Below are positions 42,878 through 55,991 of a stretch of DNA of 64,000 bases, piece after piece; the stretch's first letter is position 1; each line of letters begins with the position of its first letter. Both the position numbers and the translations under genes were made by a program. Origin of the DNA: Selaginella moellendorffii (taxonomy: Eukaryota; Streptophyta; Lycopodiopsida; Selaginellales; Selaginellaceae). The notes beneath the pieces were generated by a model. It was not told the origin of the DNA, made no database searches, and saw nothing but the letters and a program-made list of their open reading frames with translations. The DNA lies in NCBI RefSeq assembly GCF_000143415.4, contig NW_003314343.1:186813-250812 (forward strand). Direction: 5' to 3'.

Positions 42878-44972
42878 ATGGAGGCAACCAACTCTGACGA
42901 AGTTCACTTCAGTACAGGCAAGCCTCGTGATTTTTTATGTGATCAGGCGTGTAACCGTGATGTTGTGTCCTGACAGCGCCTCCGAAACGAAGAATTCAGT
43001 TGCCGGACGGTGAGATTTGTTTCAGCAACTTGTGCATAGGGAAAACCTCTTCGTGCTTGCAGTTCACGACTATGGATCAACTACCGAAGGCTTAGGTGAA
43101 CGGTTGCAACGGAGCTTTTATTCGCCTAGAACACATACTGTGAACAAGCTACTACGGCTTGTTGACACAGTAGGGACTGTCCAGATGCGAGCACCTCCAC
43201 AGAGTGGGAAAACTTCTCTGCTTCAGCTCGCGGACGCGGCGGCAAGACGTTCCCCGCGTTGGAAACACGTCTACTTCATCAGCTTGGCTTCAATCCATTT
43301 AAACTTCGACGAGCAGTTCGTGGCCAAGTACTCAAGTATGTCAGTGATTTTTTCGTCAGCTACGACCACTAACTTGCGCTAGTTCCTAGAGGGGGCCTTC
43401 AACGATCTTTTCGAGCCTGGCGGCCCGAAAAGGCTGCTCATCGTCGACGAAGCCGACGGCTCTTATGCCGACGAAATGCCGCTTTGGAACGTTATAAGGT
43501 CGATGCAAGAGGAATATCGCAATAAGGAACGAGATACAACATGGATTCCCAACCTCAAAATTATCATCTCGTCGGGATTCGGAGCAGAGACAGTTTTCAT
43601 GGCAAAGTCGGCTCCTGGAAAATGGAATGACGAGAACCGAGTACTTTTAAGGTAAAAATTTCTTATTTTTTTCGGAAAGTTAATCTAACAGGCATATCTC
43701 CAGCCAGACCTGCAGGTTCCCATGGAGTCGCTATACAGCTCAGTGATTTGGAAGCCATAGAAGTTTGGACAGGCTGGCTTGCACATAATGGCCTCCCGCA
43801 GTTGAGTGACGGACTCCGGGATTATGTTTTTCGAATGACAGACAAGCAACCGGGAGTCCTTGCACATGTCCTCGAGTTGCTCGAGTCCAGGGGTGCTGGA
43901 ACGAGGCATCCATATGCAGTGGAAGACCAGTTGTGGTCCAAGTTCTCCAAGCCTGAGTTTCTATCTGGCTTGTCTGAGCTGCGGAGCATATGCATGTAAG
44001 TGCAGCTCTCCTCTCCTCTTTTTTTTTTTTTTTTTTTTTCCTGGAAGGTGAGCTCTTTTGTAGATTCCACCACCTCGTTCACGAAGCTCCTTATCACGCT
44101 GTTGCTATGAAGCTCCTCAAGTTTGACAAGGTAACGTTAGACATATGTCTGTTTGTGTGTCAATGACAAAACTTAGTTATTGTCAGGTTCCCGATTCTAT
44201 TGTCCGGAACGAGGAACGGGGGCCAATGTACAATATGGTCCTCAGGGGACAAGCGATAAAAAGCGACGACGGATACTACAGTATGATATCCCTAGCACAC
44301 GATTACTTCTACAGGAAGCACCTATACAAGCGTGGCTGGTCGGCGAGACGGATCGACCACATGGGAATCAAAAAATTTATGCGGAGGCTGTTGAAGCAAA
44401 TCAATCCGGCGGTGCTTCGAAACTGCTCTGGAGATGCATTGGAAAAGATACAAGTGGGGATACACCGGTAATCGTTACTTTTCTTCGTTTTTATGACAGA
44501 TGTCGTAGACCTTGTGTGCAGTGCATTGTGCGCGGTATTGAAACAGCCCCTTTGGCCAAACATTGATCTCGGTCCTCGGCTTGAAGGGCGTGGCTTGCAC
44601 GAGTTCTACGTTCAAGACATAGGCTGGCTGATCGAACTGGAGACCGAGGTGTTGCGGAAGAGGGATCTGAATGCTAAAGTTATGGAGGGCGAGAGGTACC
44701 ACAGCATGCGCAAGAAAAAACAGCTCAAAGCCTACGTCTTTATCGACGTGACCAAGGAGATGGTGGTGACAGTCTACCGCGACTTTGCAAAAGAGTTTGG
44801 AAAGAGGTTTGGAGCAAAGTTTGTGGCCGTGCTGTTCTCGGACGATTTCGAGTCTGCCACTCTGTTTCCGGACGAAATCACGGTTCCGTTCTGCGGGCAC
44901 AAGACGGACGCCAAGGCCGACACGAGGCAGCGAAGGAAAATCGAGAAAAAGGACAAGTGCTGCCATCAATAA
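42878..44972 (+). CDS. Crinkler-like P-loop NTPase with C-terminal nuclease-like domain
   Basis: Multi-exon; ATG at 42878, stop TAA at 44970-44972. The first intron uses GC-AG (ACAG|GCAAGC), the second is 53 nt. The protein reads DYGSTTEGLGERLQRSFY, P-loop MRAPPQSGKTSLLQLAD, Walker B RLLIVDEADGSYADEMPL and sensor-like IIISSGFGAETVF, then helices. The C-terminal domain has EFYVQDIGWLIELE, EGERYHSMRKKKQLKAYVF and IDVTKE. The order of STAND-type NTPase, then IEL...E..RY......YVxID, resembles the NTPase plus restriction-nuclease layout of Crinkler (CRN) proteins of oomycetes, fungi and some basal plants. Catalytic residues of the nuclease are not certain. No secretion signal is seen. Function in a plant is unknown; defence or transposon-related roles are both possible. 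Confidence 0.6.
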
Positions 44973-45211
44973 GATAAGAGAAAGTTTGATTGTGCGATGA
45001 ATGAAGAAGGGACAGAAGAGAAAACAATATCTATCAGTGGTTTTTCTGCAACAATGGATGCTAAGCATAACGCCAACTTGATCTCTGCAGCTGCCAGCAC
45101 ATGAACTTTCGAGCGTTTCTATCTTGTTCTTTGTTGGCGAGTGTACAGCAACACAAACATTAGCTCTGATTCGATTTCTTTATTGATAATGCCAAATATA
45201 TCATATGGTTT

Positions 45212-47158
45212 CTACTCCGTGCTGGTGTTTGGTGCGCTCGACCTGCGTACAATGTCCTCGTCGTCGGCCACGGAGCTGAGAAAGCTCTCCCGGCGATGAA
45301 TCTTTTGCTGGCTTGCGCTTGTCACCTCCTTGAATCTGGCCAGCTCCGCCAGGCACTCGGCCGCCTCCACCAGGTTTTCCAGCCTCGCCACCGTCTCGAT
45401 CAGTAGCGACGTGAAAGTCGCCACCGAGAAGTTGCTCGCGCTCCGGATGGACTGCATGCTCAGCGACGTGTAGCTTCCCATTGTTGCCAGGCGATGGATG
45501 GCTCGTGGTGCCGGATCGATGGCGCTGCTGTTAGAGAACGGACTTTCGGGGTCGGTGCTGTACTCGAAAGTTGGCGGAGTGTTGCTGGGCTTGCGGGTAG
45601 CGATCATGGCGGTGGCCATCGTCGGGTGTACGAAGAGGTGCGAGTGCGCGTCGATGAATTCCTGCAGAGATTCCGTCGAGGCTGTCATTTGTACGAGCAG
45701 CGCGTCCACATTCTCCTGGCAGTGCTCCATGTTCCGGATGTTGACACTCACTTGCCGCAGCAGCTCTGTCGCGCTCTTGGTCACTTTCAGGATTTCGGTG
45801 CCAAACACTTGTCGCAATTCATATGGTGCCTGAGCATTCGAATGTGTGTTGGAAATTAATATCTTTATCAGTGCTATTCATGTACCTGGACTTCTGCTCG
45901 TACGCAGCCGTGTAGTGCCATGGAAGCATACGCGCAGTGCCGGAGGGCCGCGCCAACTTTAACATAGTGCGGCCAGGGATAGCCAAACTTGAGAAACTTT
46001 CCGTGGGGTGGCTCCCATCCTGCAAAGTTGGCCTGGCACGATCAAAGATGACAAAAGAGAACATCGATCAGCCTGTGTTGATTGACCGGCACTGTTTAGA
46101 TTTTCTTATCTCATACGCACCAGAGATTCTTCCGTCTGGCTGGACGACAGCAGAGCTCGGTATTTTACGTAGATGTCGTCGTTGTCAGCCCGGTTTTGGA
46201 TCTCCTTTTCCATCACGGCTTGCATTGTAGTCTCTGGAATCTTGAGATACTCCTCGACCGAGCCTGACATTGAAAGAGACAAGGCATTGACGGTGGCAAA
46301 AGTATAAACAAATGCTTCTTAGATTTATACCTTGTAGACAATCAGCGAGAGTTTCGAAGTTGCGAGAGGAGAGAGCGTGGAGATCCTCTCCAGCCCAGAC
46401 TGGGAAAAGAAACATGCATATAACCAGGCTGATGCCACAGCCCACCAGGATCGTAAACATCCGAGTGGAGGCTGTTTTAAACGAGGCCTCGGACGTTTGG
46501 TAGCTGGAGACGCTGATAAGACTGAAAGTGAGCATGAAGATGAGCAGACCGTAGTCATATTTGGCCTTGAGCTTCGGGATGAAGCGCAGGAAAGTTGCCA
46601 CGGCACCTGTCGACTCGTCTCTTGTAGCAGAAAGAAAGAAAAGAGGGATTTATACCTGCCAAGAACACCGATGTGATGATGATAGATGCTTCTCCAATGT
46701 GGCCACAGAAATCGGCCAAGTGGGCGATGCCCAGTCCCAGAAATGCCGCTGCAAGTGTTCCCAGGCCTCTGTTAAGCCCCTTGCTTAGCGTAGCACCTGG
46801 CAAACAAGATTTAAGCTGCCTGGCTCGGGAAGAAAAACAAAGACCCGCTTTTCCACATACCCACAGTAAACTCGAACACTACCACCACGGTCATGATCGC
46901 CCAGATCGCATTCTCGCCCAGGAGCCTGGGTGGCTCTTCCACCAGCATGAAGAGCGAGCTCAAGCTCAGCGCCAGTCCAACCTTGGCGGCATGGATCAAT
47001 CTTCGAGGGTCTTGGAATAAGAACCATTTCGACCAATGTTGCTGCTGCTGTTGCTGCTGCTGCCGCTGCTGCTGCTGCTCTTCCCCTTGCTGCTCATCTC
47101 TCTCTCGGATGGGTTCAGGAGACACCCGCACTTCAACAGCACCGCTCTCGTTCTGCAT
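45212..47158 (-). CDS. ALMT-family anion channel (aluminium-activated malate transporter type)
   Basis: Six exons: 46861-47158, 46656-46796, 46331-46620, 46121-46263, 45886-46032 and 45212-45829. The protein has an N-terminal Gln-rich run (a CTG-repeat tract at 47040-47083), then about six membrane segments: AAKVGLALSLSSLFMLVEEP, AIWAIMTVVVVFEFTVG, the signature RGLGTLAAAFLGLGIAHLAD, IIITSVFLAG, YGLLIFMLTFSLISVSSYQT and ILVGCGISLVICMFLFPVWA, which ends in the family's WAGEDL motif. A long cytosolic helical C-terminus follows. ALMTs export malate or other anions at the plasma membrane or tonoplast. Ion preference cannot be told from sequence. Confidence 0.9.
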
Positions 47159-47571
47159 CGTTCTTTCTGTCCGGTATCCGGAACGAAGTGGCAAAGCGGA
47201 TCGTGTTGAACTTGTTGGTGGAACGCAGAATGTGGCAGGGCGACTCAAAGGTCATCTAGGCTCTCCACCCAAGACAAAATTGACTTATAAAAAAGAAGGT
47301 AAAATGAAAAACCAATGTAATACCATCATTGAAAATCTTTGGGCAACTGCCACTGCATCCAAGCCCAGCCAATAAGAGCAAGACAGGCACCACCACTACT
47401 GACCTCAGTCTCCACCACCTTTTGTCATTTCTTAGCATGACAAGAAGATACGCACGAATTTCTCTTTTTTCTGAAGATCATGAAACTTTGTCCTATGCTT
47501 TTTTTCTTTTCTTTTTTACTGTGTATAGCCGTTGGCAAACAATCTTACAAACTCTACACGAGTGAGCACTT

Positions 47572-50500
47572 TTACCTTGGAGCCACCGCGTGGATGGTTC
47601 CACTAAACAAGCCACTCTCCTCCACCGCGCTGGAGGACACGTACAACTCATTGTACAGGTCCCTGGGTCGCGCGCTCTCGTCGCTCCTGGATTTGCTCTG
47701 GTGGTGATCGTCGAAGGTGGAGAAGGCGTCGGACCACGGCATCGATCGCCACAAGTCGTCTAGATCTCGCACAACTGCTCCCATGGATGGCCGGTCGTTT
47801 GGATTCTCCTTGACACAGCTGAGAGCCAGTCTTAACATTGGCTCCAGCCCCTCGGACGGGTAGCTTCCCATTCTTTGGTCTACTATCGAAAGCACCATCC
47901 CTGCTTGATATGTGGCAGTCACCTAGAGCATCATGTCCGTCAGCGTTGCTCGTGAAAGAAAACACGGAAAAGCTTACCTCTCTCACGAGATTCTTGCCTT
48001 GCGAAATCGGATGCATTCCAGTCACGAGTTCCATCAACACCACACCAAAGCTATACACATCGCTTTTATCTGTGAGCTTCCGCGTTAAGAAGTACTCTGG
48101 ATCCAGATACCCCTGTGCATCACAGACATGTCAAAAATTGCGAGGAGAATGCGATAACTCGTACCGGAGTTCCCTTGACTACAGTGGAGACGTGACCAGG
48201 TGTCACGCCGTCCAAATCAGGCGAAGGAGCAAGCCGTGATAAACCAAAGTCGGCAACTTTGGGGATGTTCTTGCCATCCAGCAAAATGTTGCTCGCTTTT
48301 ATGTCCCGATGGAAGATGGGAGGATTGGCTTCAGTATGGAGATACAGAATTCCCCGTGCTGATCCCAAAGCAATTCGTAACCGGGTTGCGAAGTCTAAAG
48401 GAAGCTTGATAGTTGCTGAAACAAAAACACAAGCTCGTAAACAATTATGGGGCAGTACAAAAGCTGTATAAACGTACGTGATAGCCTCTCTCGTAAAGTC
48501 CCTCCTTCCATGAACTCGTAAACAAGCATCTATCGAGAATGAAAGCAAGATAGTCAGTGTTTCTTGATCATCAAAAATCAAACAACAGACCTGCTCGCCT
48601 TCGTCGTCACAGTAGCCAACTAAGGACAACAAATTCCTGTGATGCACCCTTGACAAGAGTTCTATCTCTGTGTAAAACTCGTGAGTCCCTTGTAAGGATC
48701 CTTCCTCAGCTCGTTTCACCGCAACAACGTGACCATCGGATAGAACGCCTCTATAAACCTTTCCATAACCACCTTGGCCAGCCAGCCTTGCATCATCGAA
48801 TGATGCTGTCGCCGCTAGCATTTCGCCGTACGAGAACGACTTCACTCCTGCCACCTTCAGCATTTCGTTAAGCTCGCGCTTGTCCGCTGCAAGTTTGAGT
48901 AAATCAGAAATTTCAAATGAGTGTCAAAATAAGAAATAGTAAGACATTACTGATAATTCGTTTTCTGCTTGACTTTCCCATGCGTTTGCTCCTCCTTCGT
49001 GCTAGGAAAAACACCACTGTTCCTACGACTGCTGCAGTTACTGCGACGACAGCAATCAGTATCCCTGCTATAGCACCTGCAGTGAGCTTTTTCTTCTCTG
49101 GCCGTGGGATGATGTCGTATAGATCTGGCCACATAACCAGCGATCGTTAGCAAACAACGCATCAGCCGACAGGCTTACCAATTCCAAATGGAGGAGTGAA
49201 ACCGAGGAACTCGTACGGCCCAAAGACGTCGTCGTCAGGGATTAACCATCCACCGAATGCATGATACAGCCTCCTCAACTCGGACACGTTATTTGTTCTG
49301 TTTTGTACCGGCGGGTAGAAACTGATGTTCATTGCCAGCCTGGGTCCCTTTTCCCACCTAAATCCTTTGAGAAATACCTGGTCTCGGGTGAGATTGAGCC
49401 CGCTAGATATATAACCTTCGAAGCGATTGATGTAGCGATCGAAAAATGTAAAACCTGGACTTTTCAATCTGTACGCAACCACGGCCGGTGAAGCACAAAC
49501 GCACTGGCCACGAACGGCAAGCGCTGGGATCAGTTCACTATTCGGATCACACAAACCAGTGCAACTTTCACTTCGATTGTTTCCGAATCCATTGTCTTGA
49601 GCAGTTTGTGAAACAAGAGTACCAGACTGGCAGACGGGCGAAAGACTCCTTGGCGAATTTTGACACAAAGGATTTCCACCCAGCCTGCAAGTAATTAACA
49701 GCAATGAACAATGAACATGTTCCTATGTTATAGATGACTTACCAGGCACTATACATTCCAGACGAAGCTGAAATGTTTGCTACCAAGCTTGGATCGACGT
49801 TGGAAAACGAGTTGCTCTGGAAGTCCCTGCACAACAGACACTTTAAGACTAAAAAATCTTGAGGCCTTTCCTTACAAAAGAAGCCTTTGTGACGAGTTTC
49901 TTAGTCCGGCAATTAAAGCTCCATCAACAGATCCATTAAGGCGGTTGTCGTGGAGGATACTGTAGGACGAAAGTTTAGAAGATAAAGGATTCTCAAAAGT
50001 ACAGCTTACAGTGCTTGAAGGTTCGGTAGATTGTTAAAGCTGGACGGAATGTTTCCGGATAAGGAGTTGTTGGACAGATCTCTGAAAGAACAGAACTTTA
50101 ATCGCACCAGGGAAAAGAATATCTTACTAACATCGACGTAATGTTTGACGATATCCCCGTGTTTGGTATCTCTCCTGTCAAGTTGTTGTTGCTCAAGTCC
50201 CTGTTTTAAAATCAGTCACAAATAAAAACCACAGCTAACAAACTTACAAGTATCCAAGCTGTGAAATCCTGCTAAGATCTGGAACCTGTCCTTGTATGTT
50301 ACAGTTTCTCAAGCTTCTGTAGGTCACACAGGTGTTATGACCTGCGGCCAGACGATATAACGCACGCTAACTCACATCTTAAATAGATTTTGAAGAGTTC
50401 CATACTCCGCCGGGATCACGGCATCGTCAGCGAAGCGATTATTGTCCAGCTGCCTGCAACATCATGAGCTCAAGTTTACAAGAGTTAATATATTGTATTC

Positions 50501-51547
50501 TTACAGAATAAGCAGCGTGTTTCTAAGGTTCGAAAGCTCTACCGGTAGCCTTCCCTCAAGCTTGTTATTATCAAGCAAACTGCCAATCACAAAAACATCA
50601 AAAGAACACATCGAGGACAAGAAACAGAAAACACTCACATGTGGACAATATTTGGAAGCCTCCCAATATCCGGTGGAATACTTCCGGTTAGGGAGTTGTT
50701 GTTCATGTGGCTGTCACCGCGTTATCAACAGTTCAATAGAAACACGCATTAAGACTCACAAGTGCTTAGCGCTGGTCAGATTTCCAAATGTAGGAGGAAT
50801 TGGACCAGTGATATTGTTTTGATCGATTTGTATCCTGTTCATCCTTGTAAGATTTCCAAGCTCCCATGGCAGCTCGCCAGTAAGCTTGTTACCATTTAGC
50901 AAGCTGCAAATTCACATATATTAGCTAATCGGAAAAAAAAAATGAAAACAGCACCCTTACAGGAGGTCAAGGTTCTCCAACATGCCAAAAGTGGGCGGGA
51001 TGCTCCCAGTGAAATCGTTCCACATAACATCCCTTCGCAACAGAAAACGAAAACGTGACTTCGCATAAGCTTAAGAGAAAATAGAGAAAAAAAAACACTT
51101 ACAAGATCCTGAGCCATCGAAGATTTCCAAGTTCTGGAGCTAAAGTGCCAGACAGTTGATGATTCAAGAGCCGCCTAAGAAAAAAAAAATCTGGTCAGTT
51201 TTACAATGATGGAGCACGAGTTTAGGCTTACAACTCCACAACGTGAAAGATATTTCTCGAATCGCGCTCGCAAAACACGCCTTCCCAGTTTGTGCCATTC
51301 CCGCAAGGATCGTTACCCCACCAATTCTCGAGCCTTGCGTTATTGTCCACAATTCTGTCCTGAAATGCCCTCAACGCCGCGACTGCCACACCCAACCAAG
51401 AAAACCAAGGAAAAGATAAAATGAGAAAATCGATTGAAATTTCGAGCACTTACCCTCGGACGAATCCGTCACGGACTGGACAAATCCCAGCGCCATCCAA
51501 AGAAGTAAAGCCACAGCTCCAATTCGAAACCTTGCCGATCGATCCAT
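47572..51547 (-). CDS. LRR receptor-like kinase, HPCA1 (LRR VIII-1) type
   Basis: Starts ATG at 51547 with a signal peptide ([14 protein letters not shown]). Then LRR_N ([20 protein letters not shown] and [14 protein letters not shown]) is followed by many 69-72-nt exons, each one leucine-rich repeat (for example [18 protein letters not shown]). A Cys-rich juxtamembrane part has CTGLC and QCVCAS, like the paired cysteines of the H2O2 sensor HPCA1, although the first pair is CxxxC rather than CxxC. The membrane span is [20 protein letters not shown]. The kinase has [47 protein letters not shown] and NDRPSM, all active-kinase residues. The stop is at 47572-47574. It likely senses an extracellular signal at the plasma membrane; which signal is not shown. 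Confidence 0.9.
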
Positions 51548-51960
51548 TTTCCGGGATGCGGAGTCATGCGCTGCCGCTGCCGAGCCCAATCGAAGAAAAC
51601 AAAGCGCGGCAGCACCGCCGGCTGTAGCACGCATCGCCTGGAATCGGTCAAAATGGCCGCATTCTGGAAAGTGCCTATCGTTCGACGCGAGGAAGGACGC
51701 CAGGTGGGACAAGCGTCACACAAATCGCGCAAGAACCCTAAATAAACCTCACGCCCCGCCATCGTCACTCTTTCTCCGGCGTAAGAAAGAAAAAAGGCTC
51801 CCCAATTCAACGCCCCGCAATCGCGCCACGTGTGCAAGCATTCCCGCGCTTCATGGCCGCCGTCCGATATGTCCAAGCAACGGCGGGATTTCACTCAAGC
51901 CCGCGTTTAGGAAGTAGACATATTTGACATGGTCCTCAGCAGCCCTTCAATACTTTTTCT
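51548..51960. other. 5' flank of the receptor kinase gene
   Basis: A GC-rich interval with open but unsupported frames on the minus strand in front of the receptor kinase. It should hold its promoter and 5' UTR. A CCACGTGT word (51825-51832) is a G-box/ABRE core. Confidence 0.4.
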
Positions 51961-52189
51961 CCTATCACAGTTGACATGATCTTCTCCTCGGGAGCGAGAA
52001 TCCGTCAAGACCACCATTGATCGAGACTGGCAGTGTTTTTGTGAATCCACATAAATGTGGGGGTTGGCACTGAAAACTCCTGACATACTCTAGAACGTCT
52101 CCTTGCTGGATACGTATCTTTGCATTGCCCGCATTGCATTTGCGTCCGATTAAAGTTTCTACGTGGTCCAAGGGTGTTGCTCAAAGGTC

Positions 52190-52715
52190 GACTTGCAATG
52201 CATTTCTAGCGTTTCTCAATTTGCATCCTATAACCAGAGCAAACTCGTCTTCCACACCACGCTCAAGACCATATCCAACCAGATGAAAGCTTGCAACCTT
52301 TGCCACTCCATCCTTATCAGTAAAGTTGTAAGCAAACGACCCTTCTGCTGGAACTGAGCTTTCCTCCTCCACATTACCCATTCCCCACAAAGGGGAAGCT
52401 CCTTGTCTCTTGGCTGTAGTCGTAATGGTCTAGAAACTCGTCCAAGCCTTGCAAGAGCCTGGCAACTTCGAGCACCCAATCTTCGTCACCAAATCCCATC
52501 AAGTCTACTGCCGGTACTATGAACGGCTCCACCTCCACGCGATTTGTGGCTTGATCACAGGCATAACCTTGCAAAGCAAAGCACTTGTCAAAGTTCTTGT
52601 GAGTTAAAGCTTGGCTTACCACTTACCTGTAGATAAGAAGAGGAAGAGCCCATACAGCGACCTTTCGCCTCCCAAGAAATCGGCATGTTCCTGGACGAAT
52701 TCCAGCGCCTTGGAG
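52190..52715 (-). pseudogene. Unrecognised gene remnant with a frame break
   Basis: One exon reads ALEFVQEHADFLGGERSLY then GLFLFLSTG (about 52627-52715). It joins across a small intron to GYACDQATNRVEVEPFIVPA and DLMGFGDEDWVLEVARLL, ending FPFVGNG with TAA at 52374. A different frame then continues EEESSVPAEGSFAYNF and VASFHLVGYGLERGVED to about 52190. Composition and splice sites look genuinely coding, but I cannot name the family, and the frame break suggests decay. A possible further piece lies at 51965-52171. Confidence 0.35.
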
Positions 52716-52759
52716 AAGCAAACACTAGGTTTTCTCTTTAACCATCAAAACTAATAGAA

Positions 52760-55700
52760 CTCACCTTTTGATGACGGTCACCCCCGACCATACATTCTTC
52801 AAACATCAACTAATAATTCTTGTGCAAGTCAAGGATATGCAAAACCAAAAATATTTTAAGCATGAGTTCAACCTCTCAAACGTACATTCCCAATGGAGGA
52901 TTTGGGGCCTTCTCAGTATTGTCTTTGCTTTTGACGACAAACAAACTTGCATCCCTTCATTCTAGAAGCAGTACTTACCTTTATGAGTTCACAACCAAAG
53001 TCTTCTCCTCATAAATTTAGTGGAATGCAGCTGGCAGGATCATGGATCCCTACAGCAAGAAATCTGAGGTAGGTTTAAGCTAAATTGGCCATCTTATTCT
53101 CAAAATTCTTTTTGTACCCGCAATAGGGAAAAAAAACCGGTAGAATCTCCCATATATATTACCTCTTATCTCACATATGTGAATGGATTAACCGTTTAAA
53201 TTAGAAAAAATATATTCTAGCATATTCTTAATTTAATGGTTGAGAGCATACTGATGTAAACATTCATCATTATAGATTAATAAGATTGCCACACGGTCAA
53301 CACTTGTTTCATTATATATTTCTATTGGGACTTAACAAGAGAATCCTAATGGGTTCTTCCCAACAAGAGAGTTCTTAAGATATTTATTTTGATTACATGG
53401 CCATGATGTGGAATTGGTTATGTCAAAAAGTCCTTCCCCAATGGAATGGAATTTTAAATAATATGCTAGAATGAGAAAATATGTTAGGAAAATATTCTAA
53501 TATTTTCTAACAACTAAATTTTTTTTCTGCCAATAGGATGTAAATTCTTCTGTTAAGAGAAATAAACCCTAACAATGTTTATCAAAAACTTTTTCTCATG
53601 ATAGTATATTTTAGTATAAAGATTTTTCTTCTGACAAATGCTATTTTTCCTTTGGGAAGCACCTTTAAAACCTTTTGATGGATCTAAAATCTCATTTTCT
53701 TCCCATCAGTAGAAATTCTTTTGAAAATTGCCAATAAAAAAAAATTTATAAGAAATAAAAATATTCCCAATGAAATGTTTTTTCAAACTTTCTTCCTGAC
53801 ATGTTAAATGATATTTAAAAGAAAATGATGGGAAAGATGCCTGATGGGAGAGCTTCCTAATAGGCTTTATATCAAGTCAAAAGACTTTTTAAGTCCATAA
53901 AGCCCTTAAATTAAAATAATAAAATTATTTACAAGATTGATTTTAGTAATTTATTGATGGTTGTGGGACTAATTAAATGCTATTTCACTAGTAAGTGATT
54001 TAATAAAGTGTTAAAATGCTACTAACAATCTTAAAACTTGCATAAAGTATTGTTCAAGGATTGTTAATTTATCACAAGCTTATAAGCAACAATATTACAA
54101 AAAATACATATTACAAATATTATGTAGTAAGGAAAAGATGTGTTCTAAAGATTTACTTATATTGGCTTAATGCAAATCCAAAAGTTAGAATATATCTTTC
54201 TTTTAATCTCTAATTTATCTAGCATTTATTATTATAAGTTAATAAGTATTCTAACCCAAAGTTCAATTCAATGGAGGAGGCTTAGAAATTCATATAAAGG
54301 CCAATATTAATCAAGCTTGATATAATTATTACAACCCTAACATCATTTCATCAATAACATTACCCTCTACCTTAATAGCTTTGACTATTACCTTTATCTT
54401 TTCATTTGAAAAAGTTGCAATGAAAACAACATTAAAATTGCTTTTATGTTGGTAATTTATAATTTTGTCCAATTGCTCAAGTTTTTACCATTTTTAATAA
54501 CATAAAGAAAAAAAAATCAAACATAAACTGATTGCTAGTTTAATTATAAAATTAAACTAAATATATAATGAATGTCTTTTTGTAATCTCTATTTCTTCTT
54601 GTTAACATATGAACACATCTAGTATGCAGTTATATTTTTAAGTAACAACACACTCAATAATGAGATCTAAATATACTTAAAAGTATTTATCAAATCCTTT
54701 AATATCCAATTGTTTACTTTGTCACATACATAAGAAAAAATTTATAATAGTAAGCCCATCTATGAAATAGATGACTAAATAATTCCTTATAGAAGCTAAA
54801 AGTCATTTGGTGGAGATATTTTATCTTCTCCCACTCAAATACTAAATAGTCCTCTAGCTTCTTGAAAATGTGAATTTAACCATCTTTATATGGCATCACA
54901 AGGCAAGTGGTTTTTTCCAATTTCTTTTTGATAATCACTATTGCCAACCCAAAAAGCATATACATGTAATTGTGGAATTTATAGTTGCACACCATGCATT
55001 TTTAGAAGTTTTTCATTTTCAATATCTTCATGACACATAATAAATGCAAAGAATACTCACAACCATAAGTGTAAAAGTTCATTTCATCCAAGACTTATAA
55101 CTAAATGAGGCATGTGTTATTTAGACTATTGTGATCTATACATCTATTGATGCATGAGGTTAGAATAGACACTTTTTAGGTGCCTTTAGTTTAGTAATTT
55201 CTATCACCTTGACAGGGTATATTGTTATAGTAGAAGGCTTCTATGGAAAAAAATTGATTAAGAGCCATATATGTTAACTTTTTTTTTTTTTACATATCAA
55301 TAATATTTATTTAATTGATGGTATCTATGAGAGTTGCAATGTGATCTTTTGCTATAAACAACTCTTCATTTAGCTTCTTTTCTCCTAACTTCTTACAGAT
55401 CAACTACTTTTAAAAGTTAGTGATTTTAAACAGTAATGTATGGATTTGATATTGAGGAATTAAATCCATTAGAAAAGTGTTGCACAACTTCAGCAAGTTC
55501 ATAAATCATAAGCATGATGGAAAGGTTGCTTAGCTTTAAATTAACATTATTATTATAGCTCTATTGTGTGTTTCTTTTAATTTACAAGTTACTTTAGATT
55601 AAAATTAATTATGGAATATGGAGTATATTGAATTTTTGTTCCCTTCCATCCATAGGTTTCATATTCTGTATAACTATATGGTAGACGTCAATCTCTTAGA

Positions 55701-55991
55701 TGTATACCACATGTAACATCTAAATTAGTTAGATATAAATGCTAAACCTTCCCATTTTTCACGAAGTCTGAAAAGAAGCCGTGTCAACTCAAGATACCCC
55801 ACATCCTCCTATCGATCTGATCCAAATTCGATCATGTTTCGATGACTCTTGGGTGCAATTTGCAGCCTTTGTTGATCATTATTCCCGCAAATGACATCTT
55901 GGTGGCATTTTAAACTGAAATAGTGGTCAAAGTGGGCGGCACCTATTCTGCTATTAATCTCGGAGCGAGAATTCCTATACTGGATAGAGGC
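52760..55991. other. AT-rich gene desert
   Basis: About 3.2 kb of strongly AT-rich DNA with frequent stops in all frames and no recognisable domain, tRNA or terminal repeat. Repeated words such as AATATTCTA, TTAATATTA and TTTAAAATT occur but no clear repeat unit. The edges against GC-rich gene DNA are sharp. It is probably old degenerate transposon sequence. Confidence 0.5.

Noticed and set aside
51469-51894. Minus-strand frame overlapping the start of the receptor kinase
   Set aside because: It runs through the signal-peptide exon in another frame and has no family motif.
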